NCBI RefSeq assembly: GCF_002866825.1
Contig: NZ_PKUS01000022.1
Location: 42,433 to 106,432, forward strand
DNA from: Pseudohalioglobus lutimaris
GTDB lineage: Bacteria > Pseudomonadota > Gammaproteobacteria > Pseudomonadales > Halieaceae
Length of the DNA: 64,000 bases
Reading direction: 5' to 3'
The first letter of the stretch is position 1, and every line of letters starts with the position of its first letter. Positions 10,633 to 21,142 of this stretch are shown here, one piece after another. Made by a program: the position numbers and the translations under genes. Under the pieces are notes generated by a model. It saw nothing but the letters and a program-made list of their open reading frames with translations. It had not been told where the DNA came from and did no database searches.

Positions 10633-11562
10633 GTGGGCCGGCGCCGCCGGGGTCGCCCAGTTGATGGCATCCTGGTCCTGGATAAACCCCGGGGATTGAG
10701 CTCCAACCAGGCCCTGCAGACCGCAAAGCGCCTGTATTTTGCGGCGAAGGCGGGCCACACCGGAAGTCTGGATCCCCTGGCAACAGGGGTACTGCCGCTC
10801 TGCTTTGGTGAGGCGACCAAGTTCTCCCAGTACTTGCTGGACGCGGATAAAGCCTATGAAAGTACGTTTGTACTGGGCACGGCGACAGCGAGTGGCGATG
10901 CGGAAGGCGAGATCCGCGAGCAGCGCGATGCCTCGCATATCGGTGAAGCCGATGTGGAGCAGGCGCTGGCGGCCTTTAGAGGCGAAATTGAGCAGGTACC
11001 GTCGATGTTCTCGGCGATCAAGCAGGACGGTCAGCCACTGTATAAGCTGGCTCGCCAGGGGCTTGAGGTGGAACGCAAATCACGCCGGGTTGTCGTAAAG
11101 TTACTTGAGTTGCGTGACTTCCGGGGCGGTGAAGCGCCGGAAGTGGATGTTTACCTCGAATGCAGTAAGGGCACCTATGTGCGCTCTATTGCCGAGGATC
11201 TCGGCGAGGCACTGGGCTGCGGCGCGCATGTCAGTGCACTGCGACGCACCAGGGCAGGCCCCTTCAGCCTGCAAGACAGTGTCACGCTGTCCACACTGGA
11301 GGCGTTGAAACAGAATGAGGAACTGGCGCAGATGGATGACCTGCTGCTGCCGGCAGATACCGCAGTGAAGGCGCTTCCCCTGGTGGAGCTGAGCGAGTCA
11401 GGCGGTTTTTACATGCGCCAGGGGCAACCGCTGCTGGTGCCAAATGCGCCCTGTGATGGTATGGTGCGCATCGCCCTGGAAAGCGGTGAGTTTCTGGGTG
11501 TTGGAGAGATATTGGACGATGGGCGCGTAGCGCCGCGTCGACTGATTGTCACCGGAGGGTGA
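10633..11562 (+). CDS. truB: tRNA pseudouridine-55 synthase
   Basis: Makes pseudouridine 55 in the T-loop of tRNAs. 309 aa. N-terminal VDGILVLDKPRGLSSNQALQ, the catalytic aspartate in GHTGSLDPLATGVLPLCFGEATK, KAYESTFVLG, and the thumb-region motif CSKGTYVRSIAEDLGEALG are conserved, and a C-terminal PUA-like part follows. The start is GTG, 3 nt after the rbfA stop; GAGGAGAACTGAGCA upstream supplies a ribosome site. Confidence 0.95.
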   Translation: MGRRRRGRPVDGILVLDKPRGLSSNQALQTAKRLYFAAKAGHTGSLDPLATGVLPLCFGEATKFSQYLLDADKAYESTFVLGTATASGDAEGEIREQRDASHIGEADVEQALAAFRGEIEQVPSMFSAIKQDGQPLYKLARQGLEVERKSRRVVVKLLELRDFRGGEAPEVDVYLECSKGTYVRSIAEDLGEALGCGAHVSALRRTRAGPFSLQDSVTLSTLEALKQNEELAQMDDLLLPADTAVKALPLVELSESGGFYMRQGQPLLVPNAPCDGMVRIALESGEFLGVGEILDDGRVAPRRLIVTGG

Positions 11563-11568
11563 CGCGAA

Positions 11569-11599
11569 CCTGTCTGTTAATCTGCACGGACAGGCTCTT
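11569..11599 (+). terminator. stem-loop between truB and rpsO
   Basis: CCTGTC at 11569-11574 pairs with GACAGG at 11589-11594, followed by CTCTTTTA. The large loop and short stem make it a weak or partial terminator or a processing signal; rpsO probably has its own promoter nearby. Confidence 0.4.
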
Positions 11600-11654
11600 T
11601 TATTGATGAAGGGTGGTATTCCACCCGAGGCAGATTATTCAAGAGGAATAGAAA

Positions 11655-11924
11655 ATGGCTTTGAATGCTGAACAGAAAGCAACAATCGTAAAAGATTACC
11701 AGGTGGGTGAAGGCGACACCGGTTCCCCGGAAGTACAGGTAGCACTGCTGACCGCAAATATTGAGCAGTTGCAGGGGCACTTCAAGTCGCACAAGCACGA
11801 CCACCATTCCCGCCGCGGCCTGATCCGCATGGTAAACCAGCGCCGCAAGCTGCTGGATTATCTCAAGCGCAAAGATGTAACGCGCTACAGCGGTTTGATC
11901 CAGCGACTGGGTCTGCGTCGATAA
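11655..11924 (+). CDS. rpsO: 30S ribosomal protein S15
   Basis: Primary 16S rRNA-binding protein that nucleates the platform of the small subunit. 89 aa, the standard length; motifs [46 protein letters not shown] and [12 protein letters not shown] are canonical. A GGAAT-type ribosome site precedes the ATG. In E. coli S15 represses its own translation; no specific pseudoknot was modelled here. Confidence 0.98.
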   Translation: MALNAEQKATIVKDYQVGEGDTGSPEVQVALLTANIEQLQGHFKSHKHDHHSRRGLIRMVNQRRKLLDYLKRKDVTRYSGLIQRLGLRR

Positions 11925-11934
11925 GCTTTACCAA

Positions 11935-11955
11935 CTACCGGGGCCAAAGGCCCCG
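11935..11955 (+). promoter_or_regulatory. strong hairpin between rpsO and pnp
   Basis: A perfect 9-bp stem ACCGGGGCC/GGCCCCGGT with loop AAA, followed by TGTCAT rather than a T-run. It sits where E. coli has the rpsO terminator and the RNase III-processed pnp leader, so it may be a processing or mRNA-stabilising element. Confidence 0.6.
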
Positions 11956-11984
11956 GTTGTCATATCTAGAATTGGAGAAATATA

Positions 11985-14132
11985 GTGAATCCAGTAACAA
12001 AAACATTCCAGTACGGTGACCAGACGGTCACTCTGGAAACCGGTCGTATCGCCAGGCAGGCGAGCGGAGCGGTTCTGGTTACCGTCGAAAATACATCCGT
12101 GTTGTGCACCGTTGTCGCTGAAAAGACCCAGCGCCCCGGTCGCGACTTCTTCCCCCTGGCCGTGCACTACGTTGAAAAAACCTACTCAGTGGGCAAGATC
12201 CCCGGTGGTTTCTTCAAACGTGAAGCCCGCCCCAGTGAAAAAGAAACCCTGACCAGCCGCCTGATCGACCGTCCGATCCGCCCGCTGTTCCCCAACGGTT
12301 TCATGAACGAAGTTCAGGTAGTTTGTACTGTCATGTCTGCCGACAAGCACATCGACCCCGATATCCCGGCGATGATTGGCACCTCGGCAGCCCTGGCGAT
12401 TTCAGGTGCGCCCTTCAACGGTCCTATCGGCGGAGCGCGTGTCGGCTTCAATGAAGCCCAGGGTTACGTGCTTAACCCCACCTATGAGCAACTTGGTTCG
12501 TCCAAGCTGGACATGGTCGTAGCCGGCACCTCAGACGCCGTGCTGATGGTTGAGTCTGAAGCCAAGGAACTGACCGAAGACCAGATGCTGGGCGCCGTAT
12601 TGTTTGCCCACCAGGAAATGCAGGTGGTTATTCAGGCGATCAATGAACTGGTTGCTGAAGCAGGCAAGCCCCGTTGGGACTGGGAGGCACCCGCGGTCAA
12701 CGAAGAACTGCTGGCCGCTGTTGAAGGACAGTGCAAGACCGAGCTGGGCGAAGCGTATCGCATCACCGAGAAAGCCGAGCGCTATGCTCGCGTCGGTGAA
12801 ATCCGCGATGCCGCGGTAGCTGCTCTGGCCGTTGAAAATGGCCCTTCAGAGGACGACGTGAAGGACCTGTTCAAAAAGGTTGAGAAAAACCTGGTACGCA
12901 AGCGCATTCTCGCCGGTGAGGCACGCATAGACGGTCGCGACACCCGCACCGTTCGCCCCATTGCCTGTGAAGTTGACGTACTGGCCAAGGCGCATGGTTC
13001 CGCCCTGTTTACCCGTGGCGAGACCCAGGCGATTGGTGCGGTCACGCTGGGTTCCACCCGCGATGCGCAGATTATCGATGCCCTGGAAGGTGAGCGTCGT
13101 GATCCGTTCATGTTGCATTACAACTTCCCTCCCTACTCAGTGGGCGAGGCCGGACGTGTTGGTTTCACCAGTCGGCGTGAAGTCGGCCACGGTCGCCTGG
13201 CGCGCCGGGGTCTGGCTGCGGTACTGCCGAACAACGAAGAGTTTCCCTACACCGTGCGTCTCGTGTCCGAGATTACCGAATCCAACGGTTCCAGCTCCAT
13301 GGCCTCTGTCTGTGTCGGCTCCATGTCATTGATGGCCGCTGGCGTGCCATTGAAGGCACCGGTGGCGGGTATCGCCATGGGCCTGGTTAAAGATGGCAAC
13401 CAGTTTGCTGTATTGACCGATATCCTGGGTGATGAAGACCACCTGGGCGACATGGACTTCAAGGTAGCGGGTACCGCCGAGGGTGTAACCGCCCTGCAGA
13501 TGGACATCAAGATCGAGGGCATTACCTCCCAGATCATGGAAACTGCGCTGGAACAGGCCCAGCAGGCTCGCCTGCACATCCTCGGCCAGATGAATGAAGT
13601 CATTGCCGAAGGCCGTCAGGTGACTTCCGAGAACGCACCTTCCATGGTGACGCTCAAGGTTGATTCCGACAAAATCCGCGACATCATCGGTAAGGGCGGT
13701 GCAACCATCCGTTCCATCACCGAGGAGTCCGGCGCCACCGTTGATATCGACGACGATGGCACCGTGCGCATCTTCGGCCAGGACCAGATGGCCCGCGACA
13801 AAGCCGTTGCCATGGTTGAAGAAATCACGGCTGAAGCAGAAGTGGGTGCGATCTACACCGGTAAGGTGGCGCGTATCGTCGACTTCGGCGCTTTCGTCAA
13901 CATCCTGCCAGGCAAAGACGGGCTGGTGCACATTTCCCAGATTGCCAACGAGCGTGTGGAGAACGTCTCCGATCACCTCAGCGAAGGCGATGAGATTCGT
14001 GTAAAGGTGCTGGACGTGGATCAGCGCGGCCGCATCAAGCTTTCCATCAAGGAACTGCTGGAAGACGAAGTGGTTGCCGACGAGGAAGTAATCGTTGAAG
14101 AACCGGCCAAGGCTGAAGGCTCTGCTGACTAG
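11985..14132 (+). CDS. pnp: polyribonucleotide nucleotidyltransferase (PNPase)
   Basis: 3'-5' phosphorolytic exoribonuclease of the RNA degradosome. 715 aa. Two RNase PH domains (the second with FTRGETQAI and [12 protein letters not shown]), an all-helical linker, a KH domain (about 553-613, [20 protein letters not shown]) and an S1 domain (about 621-690) are present, with an acidic C-terminal tail. The start is GTG at 11985 after GGAGAAATATA. Confidence 0.97.
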   Translation: MNPVTKTFQYGDQTVTLETGRIARQASGAVLVTVENTSVLCTVVAEKTQRPGRDFFPLAVHYVEKTYSVGKIPGGFFKREARPSEKETLTSRLIDRPIRPLFPNGFMNEVQVVCTVMSADKHIDPDIPAMIGTSAALAISGAPFNGPIGGARVGFNEAQGYVLNPTYEQLGSSKLDMVVAGTSDAVLMVESEAKELTEDQMLGAVLFAHQEMQVVIQAINELVAEAGKPRWDWEAPAVNEELLAAVEGQCKTELGEAYRITEKAERYARVGEIRDAAVAALAVENGPSEDDVKDLFKKVEKNLVRKRILAGEARIDGRDTRTVRPIACEVDVLAKAHGSALFTRGETQAIGAVTLGSTRDAQIIDALEGERRDPFMLHYNFPPYSVGEAGRVGFTSRREVGHGRLARRGLAAVLPNNEEFPYTVRLVSEITESNGSSSMASVCVGSMSLMAAGVPLKAPVAGIAMGLVKDGNQFAVLTDILGDEDHLGDMDFKVAGTAEGVTALQMDIKIEGITSQIMETALEQAQQARLHILGQMNEVIAEGRQVTSENAPSMVTLKVDSDKIRDIIGKGGATIRSITEESGATVDIDDDGTVRIFGQDQMARDKAVAMVEEITAEAEVGAIYTGKVARIVDFGAFVNILPGKDGLVHISQIANERVENVSDHLSEGDEIRVKVLDVDQRGRIKLSIKELLEDEVVADEEVIVEEPAKAEGSAD

Positions 14133-14153
14133 CCTTACTGCTGCAAAAGCGAA

Positions 14154-14183
14154 GGGGAGTGCCGCAGGGCACTCCCCTTTTTT
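14154..14183 (+). terminator. intrinsic terminator of the rpsO-pnp operon
   Basis: GGGGAGTGCC, loop GCA G, GGCACTCCCC, then six T at 14178-14183. A perfect 10-bp stem located 20 nt after the pnp stop and before the convergent acs gene. Confidence 0.93.
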
Positions 14184-14252
14184 GTGCTTTGACGAACTCA
14201 AAAATTCGTCGAGTCGCTATGCTGCGAGTACCCCCGGTATTGGAAGGCCTGC

Positions 14253-16184
14253 TTACCCAGGCCGGTTCTCAACCAGGCTCTCCACCACCGACGGGTCCGC
14301 CAGTGTGCTGGTATCGCCCAGGCTGTCCAGTTCATTCTCGGCGATCTTGCGCAGGATGCGGCGCATGATTTTACCGGAGCGGGTCTTGGGTAGGCCCGGT
14401 GCCCACTGGATGACATCGGGTTTGGCAATCGGCCCGATTTCTTTTACGCAGAGTTGTATCAGTTCCTGGAGCAGTTCTTCGCTGGGCTCTACACCCTGCA
14501 TCGGTGTCACGTAGGCGTAAATCCCCTGTCCCTTGATATCGTGGGGGAAGCCGACAACCGCCGCTTCGGCGATATCGTCGTGCAGCACCAGGGCGCTCTC
14601 CACCTCGGCTGTGCCCATGCGGTGGCCGGACACATTGAGTACATCGTCAACCCGGCCGGTAATCCAGTAGTAGCCGTCCTCGTCGCGCGAGGCGCCGTCA
14701 CCGGTGAAGTAGTAGCCGGGGTAGTTGCTGAAGTAGGTGTCTATCATGCGCTGGTGATCGCCATAGACGCTGCGGATCTGGCTGGGCCAGGAGGCCTTTA
14801 CCACCAGGTAGCCGGCGCCGGGGCCCTCGATTTCCGAGCCGTCTTCGTTGAGCAGTGCCAGGTTGACGCCAAAGAACGGGAAGGTGGCCGATCCGGGCTT
14901 AAGCGGCGTGGCGCCGGGCAGGGGAGTGATCATGTGTGCCCCGGTCTCAGTCTGCCACCAGGTGTCGACGATGGGGCAGCGCCCGTCGCCGACCACGCGG
15001 TGGTACCACTCCCAGGCTTCCGGGTTGATGGGCTCGCCCACGGTGCCCAGCAGTCGCAGGCTGGCGCGGGAGGAGCGGGTGACCGGTTCGTCGCCCACGG
15101 CCTGCAGTGCGCGAATGGCTGTCGGCGCGGTATAAAAGGTGTTCACCTGGTGCTTGTCCACGATTTCCCAGCAGCGGCCGGCATCCGGGTAGGTTGGCAC
15201 GCCCTCAAACATCAGGGTAATGGCACCGTTGGCCAGCGGGCCATAGACAATATAACTGTGCCCGGTGACCCAGCCCACGTCTGCGGTGCACCAGTAAATC
15301 TCGCCCTCGCGGTAATCGAACGCATACTTGAAGGTCATGCTGGTTTGCAGCAGGTAGCCGCCGGTGGTGTGTAACACGCCCTTGGGTTTGCCGGTGGACC
15401 CCGAGGTATAGAGGATAAACAGCGGGTCTTCGGCGTCCATCATCTCCGGTGCACAGTCGGTGCTCTGTTGGTCTACCAGCTCCTCGTACCAGACATCACG
15501 TTCATCGTTCCAGGCGACATCGCCGCCGGTGCGCTTGACCACCAGGCAGGTATGAACGCCGGGACATGCCTCCAGTGCCTTGTCGGCATTGACCTTCAGT
15601 GGCACGGTACGGCCACCGCGAACGCCTTCATCGGCGGTAATAACGGCCTGGCAGTCGGAGTCGATGATGCGATCCTTGAGCGCCTCGGGCGAAAAGCCGC
15701 CAAATACGATCGAGTGCACAGCACCAATACGCGTACAGGCGAGCATGGCGTAGGCGGCCTCGGGAATCATCGGCATGTAAATACACACACGATCACCTTT
15801 GTTCACGCCGCGCGCCTTGAGCGCGTTGGCCAGTTTACAGACGTGGTCTTTCAGCTCGCCGTAGGTGATGTGCTTGCTGTCGGCGGGGTCATCCCCCTCC
15901 CAGATGAGTGCGGTCTGGCTGGCCCGCTCGGGCAGGTGACGGTCGATGCAGTTGTAGCTGACGTTGAGCTTACCCCCGGCGAACCACTCTGCGGTGCCCT
16001 TGACGAAGTCATACTCCATGACCTTGTCCCAGGGCTGGTCCCAGGTCAGGAACTCGACAGCCTTCTCGCCCCAGAACCCTTCGGGGTCTTCAATAGAGCG
16101 TTGATACATCTCCTGGTATTGCTGCGGATTGATGTGCGCGTCTTTGAAATTGGCTGGTACCGGGTGGGTGGGAAACTCGGACAT
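14253..16184 (-). CDS. acs: acetyl-CoA synthetase (AMP-forming)
   Basis: Activates acetate to acetyl-CoA through acetyl-AMP. 643 aa. The adenylate-forming P-loop [20 protein letters not shown], the WWQTETG motif, [24 protein letters not shown] and the acetylation-controlled catalytic lysine in [15 protein letters not shown] are intact. The start chosen at 16184 has a TTGGAG ribosome site 8 nt upstream and gives [10 protein letters not shown]; an ATG at 16214 would add ten residues. In Pseudomonas, CbrAB influences carbon use, and cbrAB lies nearby, but no regulatory link is shown by the sequence. Confidence 0.97.
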   Translation of the reverse strand: MSEFPTHPVPANFKDAHINPQQYQEMYQRSIEDPEGFWGEKAVEFLTWDQPWDKVMEYDFVKGTAEWFAGGKLNVSYNCIDRHLPERASQTALIWEGDDPADSKHITYGELKDHVCKLANALKARGVNKGDRVCIYMPMIPEAAYAMLACTRIGAVHSIVFGGFSPEALKDRIIDSDCQAVITADEGVRGGRTVPLKVNADKALEACPGVHTCLVVKRTGGDVAWNDERDVWYEELVDQQSTDCAPEMMDAEDPLFILYTSGSTGKPKGVLHTTGGYLLQTSMTFKYAFDYREGEIYWCTADVGWVTGHSYIVYGPLANGAITLMFEGVPTYPDAGRCWEIVDKHQVNTFYTAPTAIRALQAVGDEPVTRSSRASLRLLGTVGEPINPEAWEWYHRVVGDGRCPIVDTWWQTETGAHMITPLPGATPLKPGSATFPFFGVNLALLNEDGSEIEGPGAGYLVVKASWPSQIRSVYGDHQRMIDTYFSNYPGYYFTGDGASRDEDGYYWITGRVDDVLNVSGHRMGTAEVESALVLHDDIAEAAVVGFPHDIKGQGIYAYVTPMQGVEPSEELLQELIQLCVKEIGPIAKPDVIQWAPGLPKTRSGKIMRRILRKIAENELDSLGDTSTLADPSVVESLVENRPG

Positions 16185-16334
16185 GACTACCGCTCCAATG
16201 ATGGTGTTGGGCATTCGATAATACGGTGCTGTGTCGCTGATTCAAGCCGACCAAGGTCTAATAATAGACTGTTGGCTTGAAAACGGGAGTGCAATCGGGG
16301 GGGCGGCCTGCACCCGGGGCGTTCGGCTAAGTGC

Positions 16335-17219
16335 TCAGCCGTCGGCCAGCATCCGCCAGTCGCCCACAGGGTTCAGGGACAGGCGCACGTTGTCAATCAG
16401 GCGTGTGTTGCCCAGTCTGGCGGCTGCGAGAATGGCCACCTCTTCCGAGTCTTCGGTCACGGTTTGCAGGGTGCGTGCGTCGCGAATGGCAAAGTAGTCC
16501 GGCTCAAACCCCGCTTGCAGCAGCTGCATGCGGGCGTGGGACTCCAACTGCAGAAAGTTATCGAATCCGCAGGCGATGGCTTCCCGGCAGGTGTTCAGTG
16601 TCTGGTGCAGGAGTGGGGCGATGCTGCGCTCTTCGGGGCTGAGATAGCCATTGCGGGAACTCAGCGCCAGGCCGTCTTCGTCACGTGTGGTGGCGACGCC
16701 GACGATGGTAACCGGCATGCACAGGTCGTCGACCATCTTGCGCACAATAGAAAGTTGCTGGAAGTCCTTCTCCCCGAAAATGGCCGAGTCGGGCTGGACA
16801 ATATTGAGCAGTTTGTTGACAACCGTGGTGACGCCATCAAAGTGGCCGGGGCGGCTGCTGCCACACAGGGTGTCTCCCAGGTCCGGCACGCTGACTACGG
16901 TCTGCTGCTCCATGCCTTGTGGGTAGATGTCCTCCACGCAGGGCGCGTAGAGTAGTTGAACGCCTTCGCTGAACAGCTTTTCCTTGTCCGCGGCCATGGT
17001 GCGCGGATAGGCATCAAGGTCTTCATTGGGACCAAACTGCAGCGGGTTTACAAAAATGGAAACAATGACCACATCGCAAAGTTTGTGTGCTTTGCGAACC
17101 AGATCCAGATGCCCCTGGTGCAAGTTGCCCATGGTGGGAACAAACGCCACCGTCAGGCCTTCTTTGCGGTATTGCTGCACGAATGCCTGCAGCTGGGCTT
17201 TGTTGTTGCAAGTTCGCAT
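16335..17219 (-). CDS. panC: pantothenate synthetase
   Basis: Joins pantoate and beta-alanine with ATP to make pantothenate. 294 aa. The ATP-binding segment PTMGNLHQGHLDLVRKA, the conserved SIFVNPLQFGPNEDLDAYPRT, FGEKDFQQLSIV and the KMSKS-like SSRNGYLSPEER are present. GGGAG precedes the ATG. panB is upstream with about 300 bp between; no panD was seen in the window. Confidence 0.96.
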   Translation of the reverse strand: MRTCNNKAQLQAFVQQYRKEGLTVAFVPTMGNLHQGHLDLVRKAHKLCDVVIVSIFVNPLQFGPNEDLDAYPRTMAADKEKLFSEGVQLLYAPCVEDIYPQGMEQQTVVSVPDLGDTLCGSSRPGHFDGVTTVVNKLLNIVQPDSAIFGEKDFQQLSIVRKMVDDLCMPVTIVGVATTRDEDGLALSSRNGYLSPEERSIAPLLHQTLNTCREAIACGFDNFLQLESHARMQLLQAGFEPDYFAIRDARTLQTVTEDSEEVAILAAARLGNTRLIDNVRLSLNPVGDWRMLADG

Positions 17220-17515
17220 AGCTCCCTGTCCCTCACGGATGGAATGGCGACGCTAAACGGGTGATAACACGTACTGCTATACCCCCCCTGTGGTGAACTC
17301 GGGGATGAGAAGTATGCCCCATGCTCCGATAGCGGGCAACGAAATAATAGGGAAAATTCACGGGGTCAGCGGCGCTGGAATCGCCCCGTCAAGGCCTGTT
17401 TTTTCGACGAAGCGAGGGCCTATAAGTTATTGAAACTATTGGATATATTTTGTTTTTTTGTGCGAGAGGACGCCGTAAGATGCCCCTGGCGTGGGAAGCT
17501 TGAGGGCAGCGCGAA

Positions 17516-18307
17516 TCAGGTGTAGGTGTGTTCTTCGCGGGGGTATTCGCCCGCTTTTACGGCCTCGACAAATGCTCTGAGTGCACCCTGTATCGTGGTC
17601 TGTCCTTCCATAAAGTTCTCCACGAAACGGGCTGTATGTTCAGACAGGCCAAGCATGTCGTGCATCACCAGTACCTGGGCGTCTGTGCCGGCACCGGCGC
17701 CAATGCCGATCACCGGAATATCCAGCTTGGAACTGATATCAGTGGCCAGTGTAGAGGGGATGCACTCCAGCACCAGCAGGCTTGCCCCCGCGTCCTGGAT
17801 TTCCACCGCGTCGGCGAGAATGGATTTGGCCTCTTTGGGGGTGCGCCCCTGCACTTTGAAGCCGCCAAACTGGTTGACCGACTGTGGTGTCAGCCCCAGG
17901 TGAGCACAAACCGGTATGCCGCGCTCCACCAGCATGCTGATGCTGTCTGACAGCCAGGTACCGCCTTCCATCTTGACCATCTGTGCGCCCGCCTGCATTA
18001 ATGCAGTCGCGTTCTCCATGGTCTGCTCGGGCCCGGTATAACTCATAAAGGGCATGTCTGCGATAACCAGCGAATGGGGTGCCGCGCGGCTTACGCATTC
18101 TGTGTGATAAGCCATATGGTCGGTGGTTACCGGGATCGTGCTGTCGTGCCCCTGCAGGACCATGCCCAGGGAGTCGCCCACCAGTATGGTCTCGGCACCG
18201 GCTTCACTGACGAGGCGTGCGAAGGTGGCATCATAGGCAGTGATGCAGACAAACTTTTCCCCGTTTGCCTTCATCTTGTCCAGGGTGCTGATTGTAACCT
18301 TGCCCAT
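17516..18307 (-). CDS. panB: 3-methyl-2-oxobutanoate hydroxymethyltransferase
   Basis: First committed step of pantothenate synthesis: adds a hydroxymethyl group to ketoisovalerate using 5,10-methylene-THF. 263 aa. Conserved VCITAYDATFARLVSEAGAETILVGDSLGMV, HMAYHTECVSR, MVKMEGG, CAHLGLTPQSVNQFGG and VIGIGAGAGTDAQVLVMHDMLGL. Lies in the conserved pcnB-folK-(kinase)-panB-panC order. Confidence 0.97.
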   Translation of the reverse strand: MGKVTISTLDKMKANGEKFVCITAYDATFARLVSEAGAETILVGDSLGMVLQGHDSTIPVTTDHMAYHTECVSRAAPHSLVIADMPFMSYTGPEQTMENATALMQAGAQMVKMEGGTWLSDSISMLVERGIPVCAHLGLTPQSVNQFGGFKVQGRTPKEAKSILADAVEIQDAGASLLVLECIPSTLATDISSKLDIPVIGIGAGAGTDAQVLVMHDMLGLSEHTARFVENFMEGQTTIQGALRAFVEAVKAGEYPREEHTYT

Positions 18308-18324
18308 GGGCGACCTTTTGTAGG

Positions 18325-18987
18325 TTAGCCAAAAAACGTCGGATTAAAATAGTGGCGGCCGCTGCGGATATCAAGCAGGTAGTCCACCAGGTGGTCATAG
18401 TCTCTGTCGCTACCCGCGAGGTCAATCTCGCTTGCATTCACGATCAGTAGAGGGGCGCCATCGTAATATAGAAAGAACTCACTGTACACTTCGTTCAAAC
18501 GCTCCAGATAGTCGCGTTCAATCGCCTGTTCGGCTGCGATTCCGCGATTTTCAATGCGCGATAACAAGACGTCGGTAGAAGCCTGCAGATAGATGACCAG
18601 GTCCGGGCGCGGTGCGTCAATGGTGAGTTGCTGGTAAACCTTTTCATACAGCTGGAATTCATCGCGCTCGAGGTTTATGCGGGCGAACAGCGGATCCTTT
18701 TCGATGAGAAAGTCAGCGACGCGCACGGGTTCGAAGATATCTGCCTGGCGCAGGTCCTGGAGCTTCTGCGCCCGTTGGAACAGGAAAAACAACTGCGTGG
18801 CGAGGGCCGCTTGCTGGCGGTTGCGATAGAACTTTTCCAGGAAGGGGTTTTGCTCAGCCTCTTCCAATAGCGTCTGGTAGTTAAACGTCGTGGCCAGGCG
18901 CTTGGTCAGCGTGGTTTTGCCCACGCCGATAGGGCCTTCCACGGCAATGTATGAGGGGGGTGTGCGCCCGTTCAGGTCGATGTTAAT
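18325..18987 (-). CDS. deoxynucleoside kinase (dAK/dGK family)
   Basis: P-loop kinase of the deoxyadenosine/deoxyguanosine/deoxycytidine kinase family, phosphorylating deoxynucleosides for salvage. Motifs are EGPIGVGKTTLTKRLA, the conserved FLFQRAQKLQDLRQ, DFLIEKDPLFA, the DLVIYLQAS strand and ERDYLERLNEVYSEFFLYYDGAPLLIVNA. The only standard start is GTG at 18942, which would delete the first beta-strand (SYIAVEGP) right at the P-loop. The frame is open further upstream; an ATT at 18987, with GGGAG 9 nt before it, restores a normal N-terminus (MNIDLNGRTPPSYIAVEGP) and is chosen here. Substrate preference is not decidable. It sits between folK and panB, as in Pseudomonas. Confidence 0.85.
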   Translation of the reverse strand: MNIDLNGRTPPSYIAVEGPIGVGKTTLTKRLATTFNYQTLLEEAEQNPFLEKFYRNRQQAALATQLFFLFQRAQKLQDLRQADIFEPVRVADFLIEKDPLFARINLERDEFQLYEKVYQQLTIDAPRPDLVIYLQASTDVLLSRIENRGIAAEQAIERDYLERLNEVYSEFFLYYDGAPLLIVNASEIDLAGSDRDYDHLVDYLLDIRSGRHYFNPTFFG

Positions 18988-19004
18988 GGCCTCGGTCTCC
19001 CGTG

Positions 19005-19538
19005 TCAGGGCCTGTCTCTGCTGTCATCCCCCCGCCATCGGGCAGGGGTAAGCTGGAATGGCGTCTTTTCCAGGTCTTCTGGTGGACAGCCGCCGACTAA
19101 TGTACCAAGTTCCTCGCCACCGGGCAGCATCAAATTTGCAGGTGCCACCTCCAGCAGCGGGTAGAGAACAAAGTTGCGTTGAGTCATCCTGGGGTGAGGG
19201 ATAACCAGTCGCTCGTCCGCAATCTGGTCCTGCCCGTAGAGTAGAATGTCCAGGTCCAGGGTCCTTGCCCCCCAGCGCACGATACGCTCGCGCCCGTGCT
19301 GGTTCTCGATCTCCTGCAGGGCATCCAGTAGTGGGCGGGGCGCGAGGGCGGTGTGCAGTTGCACCACGCCGTTGAGGTAATCAGGTTGCTCGCCGGGGCC
19401 CACGGCCGCGCTGCGCCACGCGCTGGACACCGCGGTTACTGTTGATGAGGGTAAGTTATCCAGGGCCCGTACGGCACCTTGCAGTTGTGCCAACGGTTTC
19501 CCCAGGTTGCTACCCAGGGAAATATAAACAGTCGTCAT
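19005..19538 (-). CDS. folK: 2-amino-4-hydroxy-6-hydroxymethyldihydropteridine pyrophosphokinase
   Basis: Transfers pyrophosphate from ATP to hydroxymethyl-dihydropterin, making the substrate used by FolP at the other end of the window. 177 aa. Conserved YISLGSNLGKPLAQLQGAV, YLNGVVQLHT, GARTLDLDILLYG and VIPHPRMTQRNFVLYPLLEVAP. Its start overlaps the pcnB stop by 4 nt. Confidence 0.95.
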   Translation of the reverse strand: MTTVYISLGSNLGKPLAQLQGAVRALDNLPSSTVTAVSSAWRSAAVGPGEQPDYLNGVVQLHTALAPRPLLDALQEIENQHGRERIVRWGARTLDLDILLYGQDQIADERLVIPHPRMTQRNFVLYPLLEVAPANLMLPGGEELGTLVGGCPPEDLEKTPFQLTPARWRGDDSRDRP

Positions 19539-20845
19539 TTTCTGGCGTTACTGCGCCGATTGCGTGGGCGTCGCCGCCTGCGTCCACCCGCGCCTTCGCC
19601 CTCTTTCTCTGCCGGGGCTGCGGACAAGCGCTCCTCCATGGGTAATGTCTGGTATTGCGTCCACCATTCCCCGAGGCCGTGGGTTTCCTCTCCTGCCTGT
19701 TCGCGCAGCAGGAGAAAGTCATAGGCGGCGCGAAAGCGTCGATGATCCACCAACTCCGCCGCCTTTTTGCCCTGTTTGCGTTGCAGGCGCAGCTGGAATT
19801 CCCAGATTTCGCGCATAGGCTGGCTGAAGCGTCGGGGTATGGCGATCTGCTGGCAGGCCTCGCCAATGGTCTGCTGTGCGGCGTTGTGCATGGCAACCAT
19901 GGGCGGTTCACCCTGGTTTTCAAGGTGCGTGGCAGCGCGCCGGGCCACGGGCCACAGCAGGGCCGCGAGCAGGAAGGCGGGTGTCACCGGTTTGTCCTCG
20001 GCAATGCGCTGGTCGGTGTTGGCCATGGCCGCTCGCACCAGTGCCAGGTCGCGGTCGTCGTCGTGCAATACGTGGCTGGTTTCATCGAAAAGGTAAGGCA
20101 GCAGGTCGTGGCGCAGCAGCGCCTCCAGTGTCGCACTGGCGTGACCGGACAGGAACAGCTTGAGGAATTCATCAAACAGCCTGGCCGGTGGAATTTCGCC
20201 CAGCAGGGGGGCGCAGGCGGGTATCGCCTGGGCGGTCCGTTTCTCGATATCAAAACCCAGTTTGGCGCCGAAACGCACAACGCGCAGCATGCGCACCGGA
20301 TCCTCCCGGTAGCGCTGTGCGGGGTCGCCGATAATCCGTACCAGCCTGGCCTGCAGGTCCTGCAGGCCTTTCACCTGGTCGAAAACCTCAAACTTGCCTG
20401 AGTCGTAATACAGCGCATTGACGGTGAGGTCGCGGCGCACAGCGTCCTCTTCCAGCGTGCCGTATACGTTGTCTCGTAGCAGCAACCCCTTATCTGACTG
20501 GCGTGAGTGATTGCCGCCCTTGGCAGGGCTGCGTTCATCGCCGCTCTCGTGGTGGCCGCGAAACGTGGTGACTTCGATGATCTCTCTGCCAAAGCGCACG
20601 TGCACAATACGAAAACGGCGACCGATGATGCGTGAGTTGCGAAAGAGCCCGTGAATGTCCTCCGGGGTGGCATCCGTTGCCACGTCGAAATCCTTGGGGT
20701 GTCCGCCCAACAAAAGGTCCCTGACAGCGCCGCCTACCAGGTAGGCCTGGTGGCCCTGGGAGCGCAGGCGCGACATCACCTTCAGCGCGCCGTCGCTGAT
20801 GTTTTTACGTGAGATGCAGTGTTGGTCTCGGGGAATGACGTTCAA
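19535..20845 (-). CDS. pcnB: poly(A) polymerase I
   Basis: Adds 3' poly(A) tails that speed RNA decay. 436 aa. Nucleotidyltransferase motifs are AYLVGGAVRDLLLGGHPKDFDVATDATPEDI, RRFRIVHVRF, EDAVRRDLTVNALYYD and DPVRMLRVVRFGAKLGF; the C-terminus is a basic Arg/Lys tail (RRRRRPRNRRSNARK). The likely start is TTG at 20845; E. coli pcnB also uses a weak non-ATG start. CCA-adding enzyme is the related alternative, but the basic tail and the folK neighbour favour PcnB. Confidence 0.95.
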   Translation of the reverse strand: MNVIPRDQHCISRKNISDGALKVMSRLRSQGHQAYLVGGAVRDLLLGGHPKDFDVATDATPEDIHGLFRNSRIIGRRFRIVHVRFGREIIEVTTFRGHHESGDERSPAKGGNHSRQSDKGLLLRDNVYGTLEEDAVRRDLTVNALYYDSGKFEVFDQVKGLQDLQARLVRIIGDPAQRYREDPVRMLRVVRFGAKLGFDIEKRTAQAIPACAPLLGEIPPARLFDEFLKLFLSGHASATLEALLRHDLLPYLFDETSHVLHDDDRDLALVRAAMANTDQRIAEDKPVTPAFLLAALLWPVARRAATHLENQGEPPMVAMHNAAQQTIGEACQQIAIPRRFSQPMREIWEFQLRLQRKQGKKAAELVDHRRFRAAYDFLLLREQAGEETHGLGEWWTQYQTLPMEERLSAAPAEKEGEGAGGRRRRRPRNRRSNARK

Positions 20846-20939
20846 GAAGCAGTTCGCCTGTATATGTGGCTATGAAAACAGCGGGGAAGTTTATCACAGT
20901 CGCACTGCGAGGCGTTTAATGCAGGGGCAGATGAATGAC

Positions 20940-20970
20940 GGGGAAGACAATGTCTTCCCCATCCAGGTCT
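20940..20970. repeat. hairpin repeat copy 1
   Basis: A 9-bp perfect stem plus downstream ATCCAGGTCT. About 200 bp from copy 2 with which it shares the arms and the 3' flank. Confidence 0.7.
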
Positions 20971-21142
20971 CACTTCAGGAGTTATTGTTATTTCTCTGAT
21001 GCTATTATTTTTATAGGCTGTATCAAAACAGAGTTTTGTTTAAATGCCCACACCGATTAGCAGTGATTAACTTATATCTTCGGGCGGTTTTTGCGGATTC
21101 TTTCTGCTCCGCCAAACCCTACTGCCGATGGATGAAATTGAA

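Noticed and set aside
17220..17515. panD or another gene between panC and panB
   Set aside because: No frame of adequate length or similarity; probably the panC leader.
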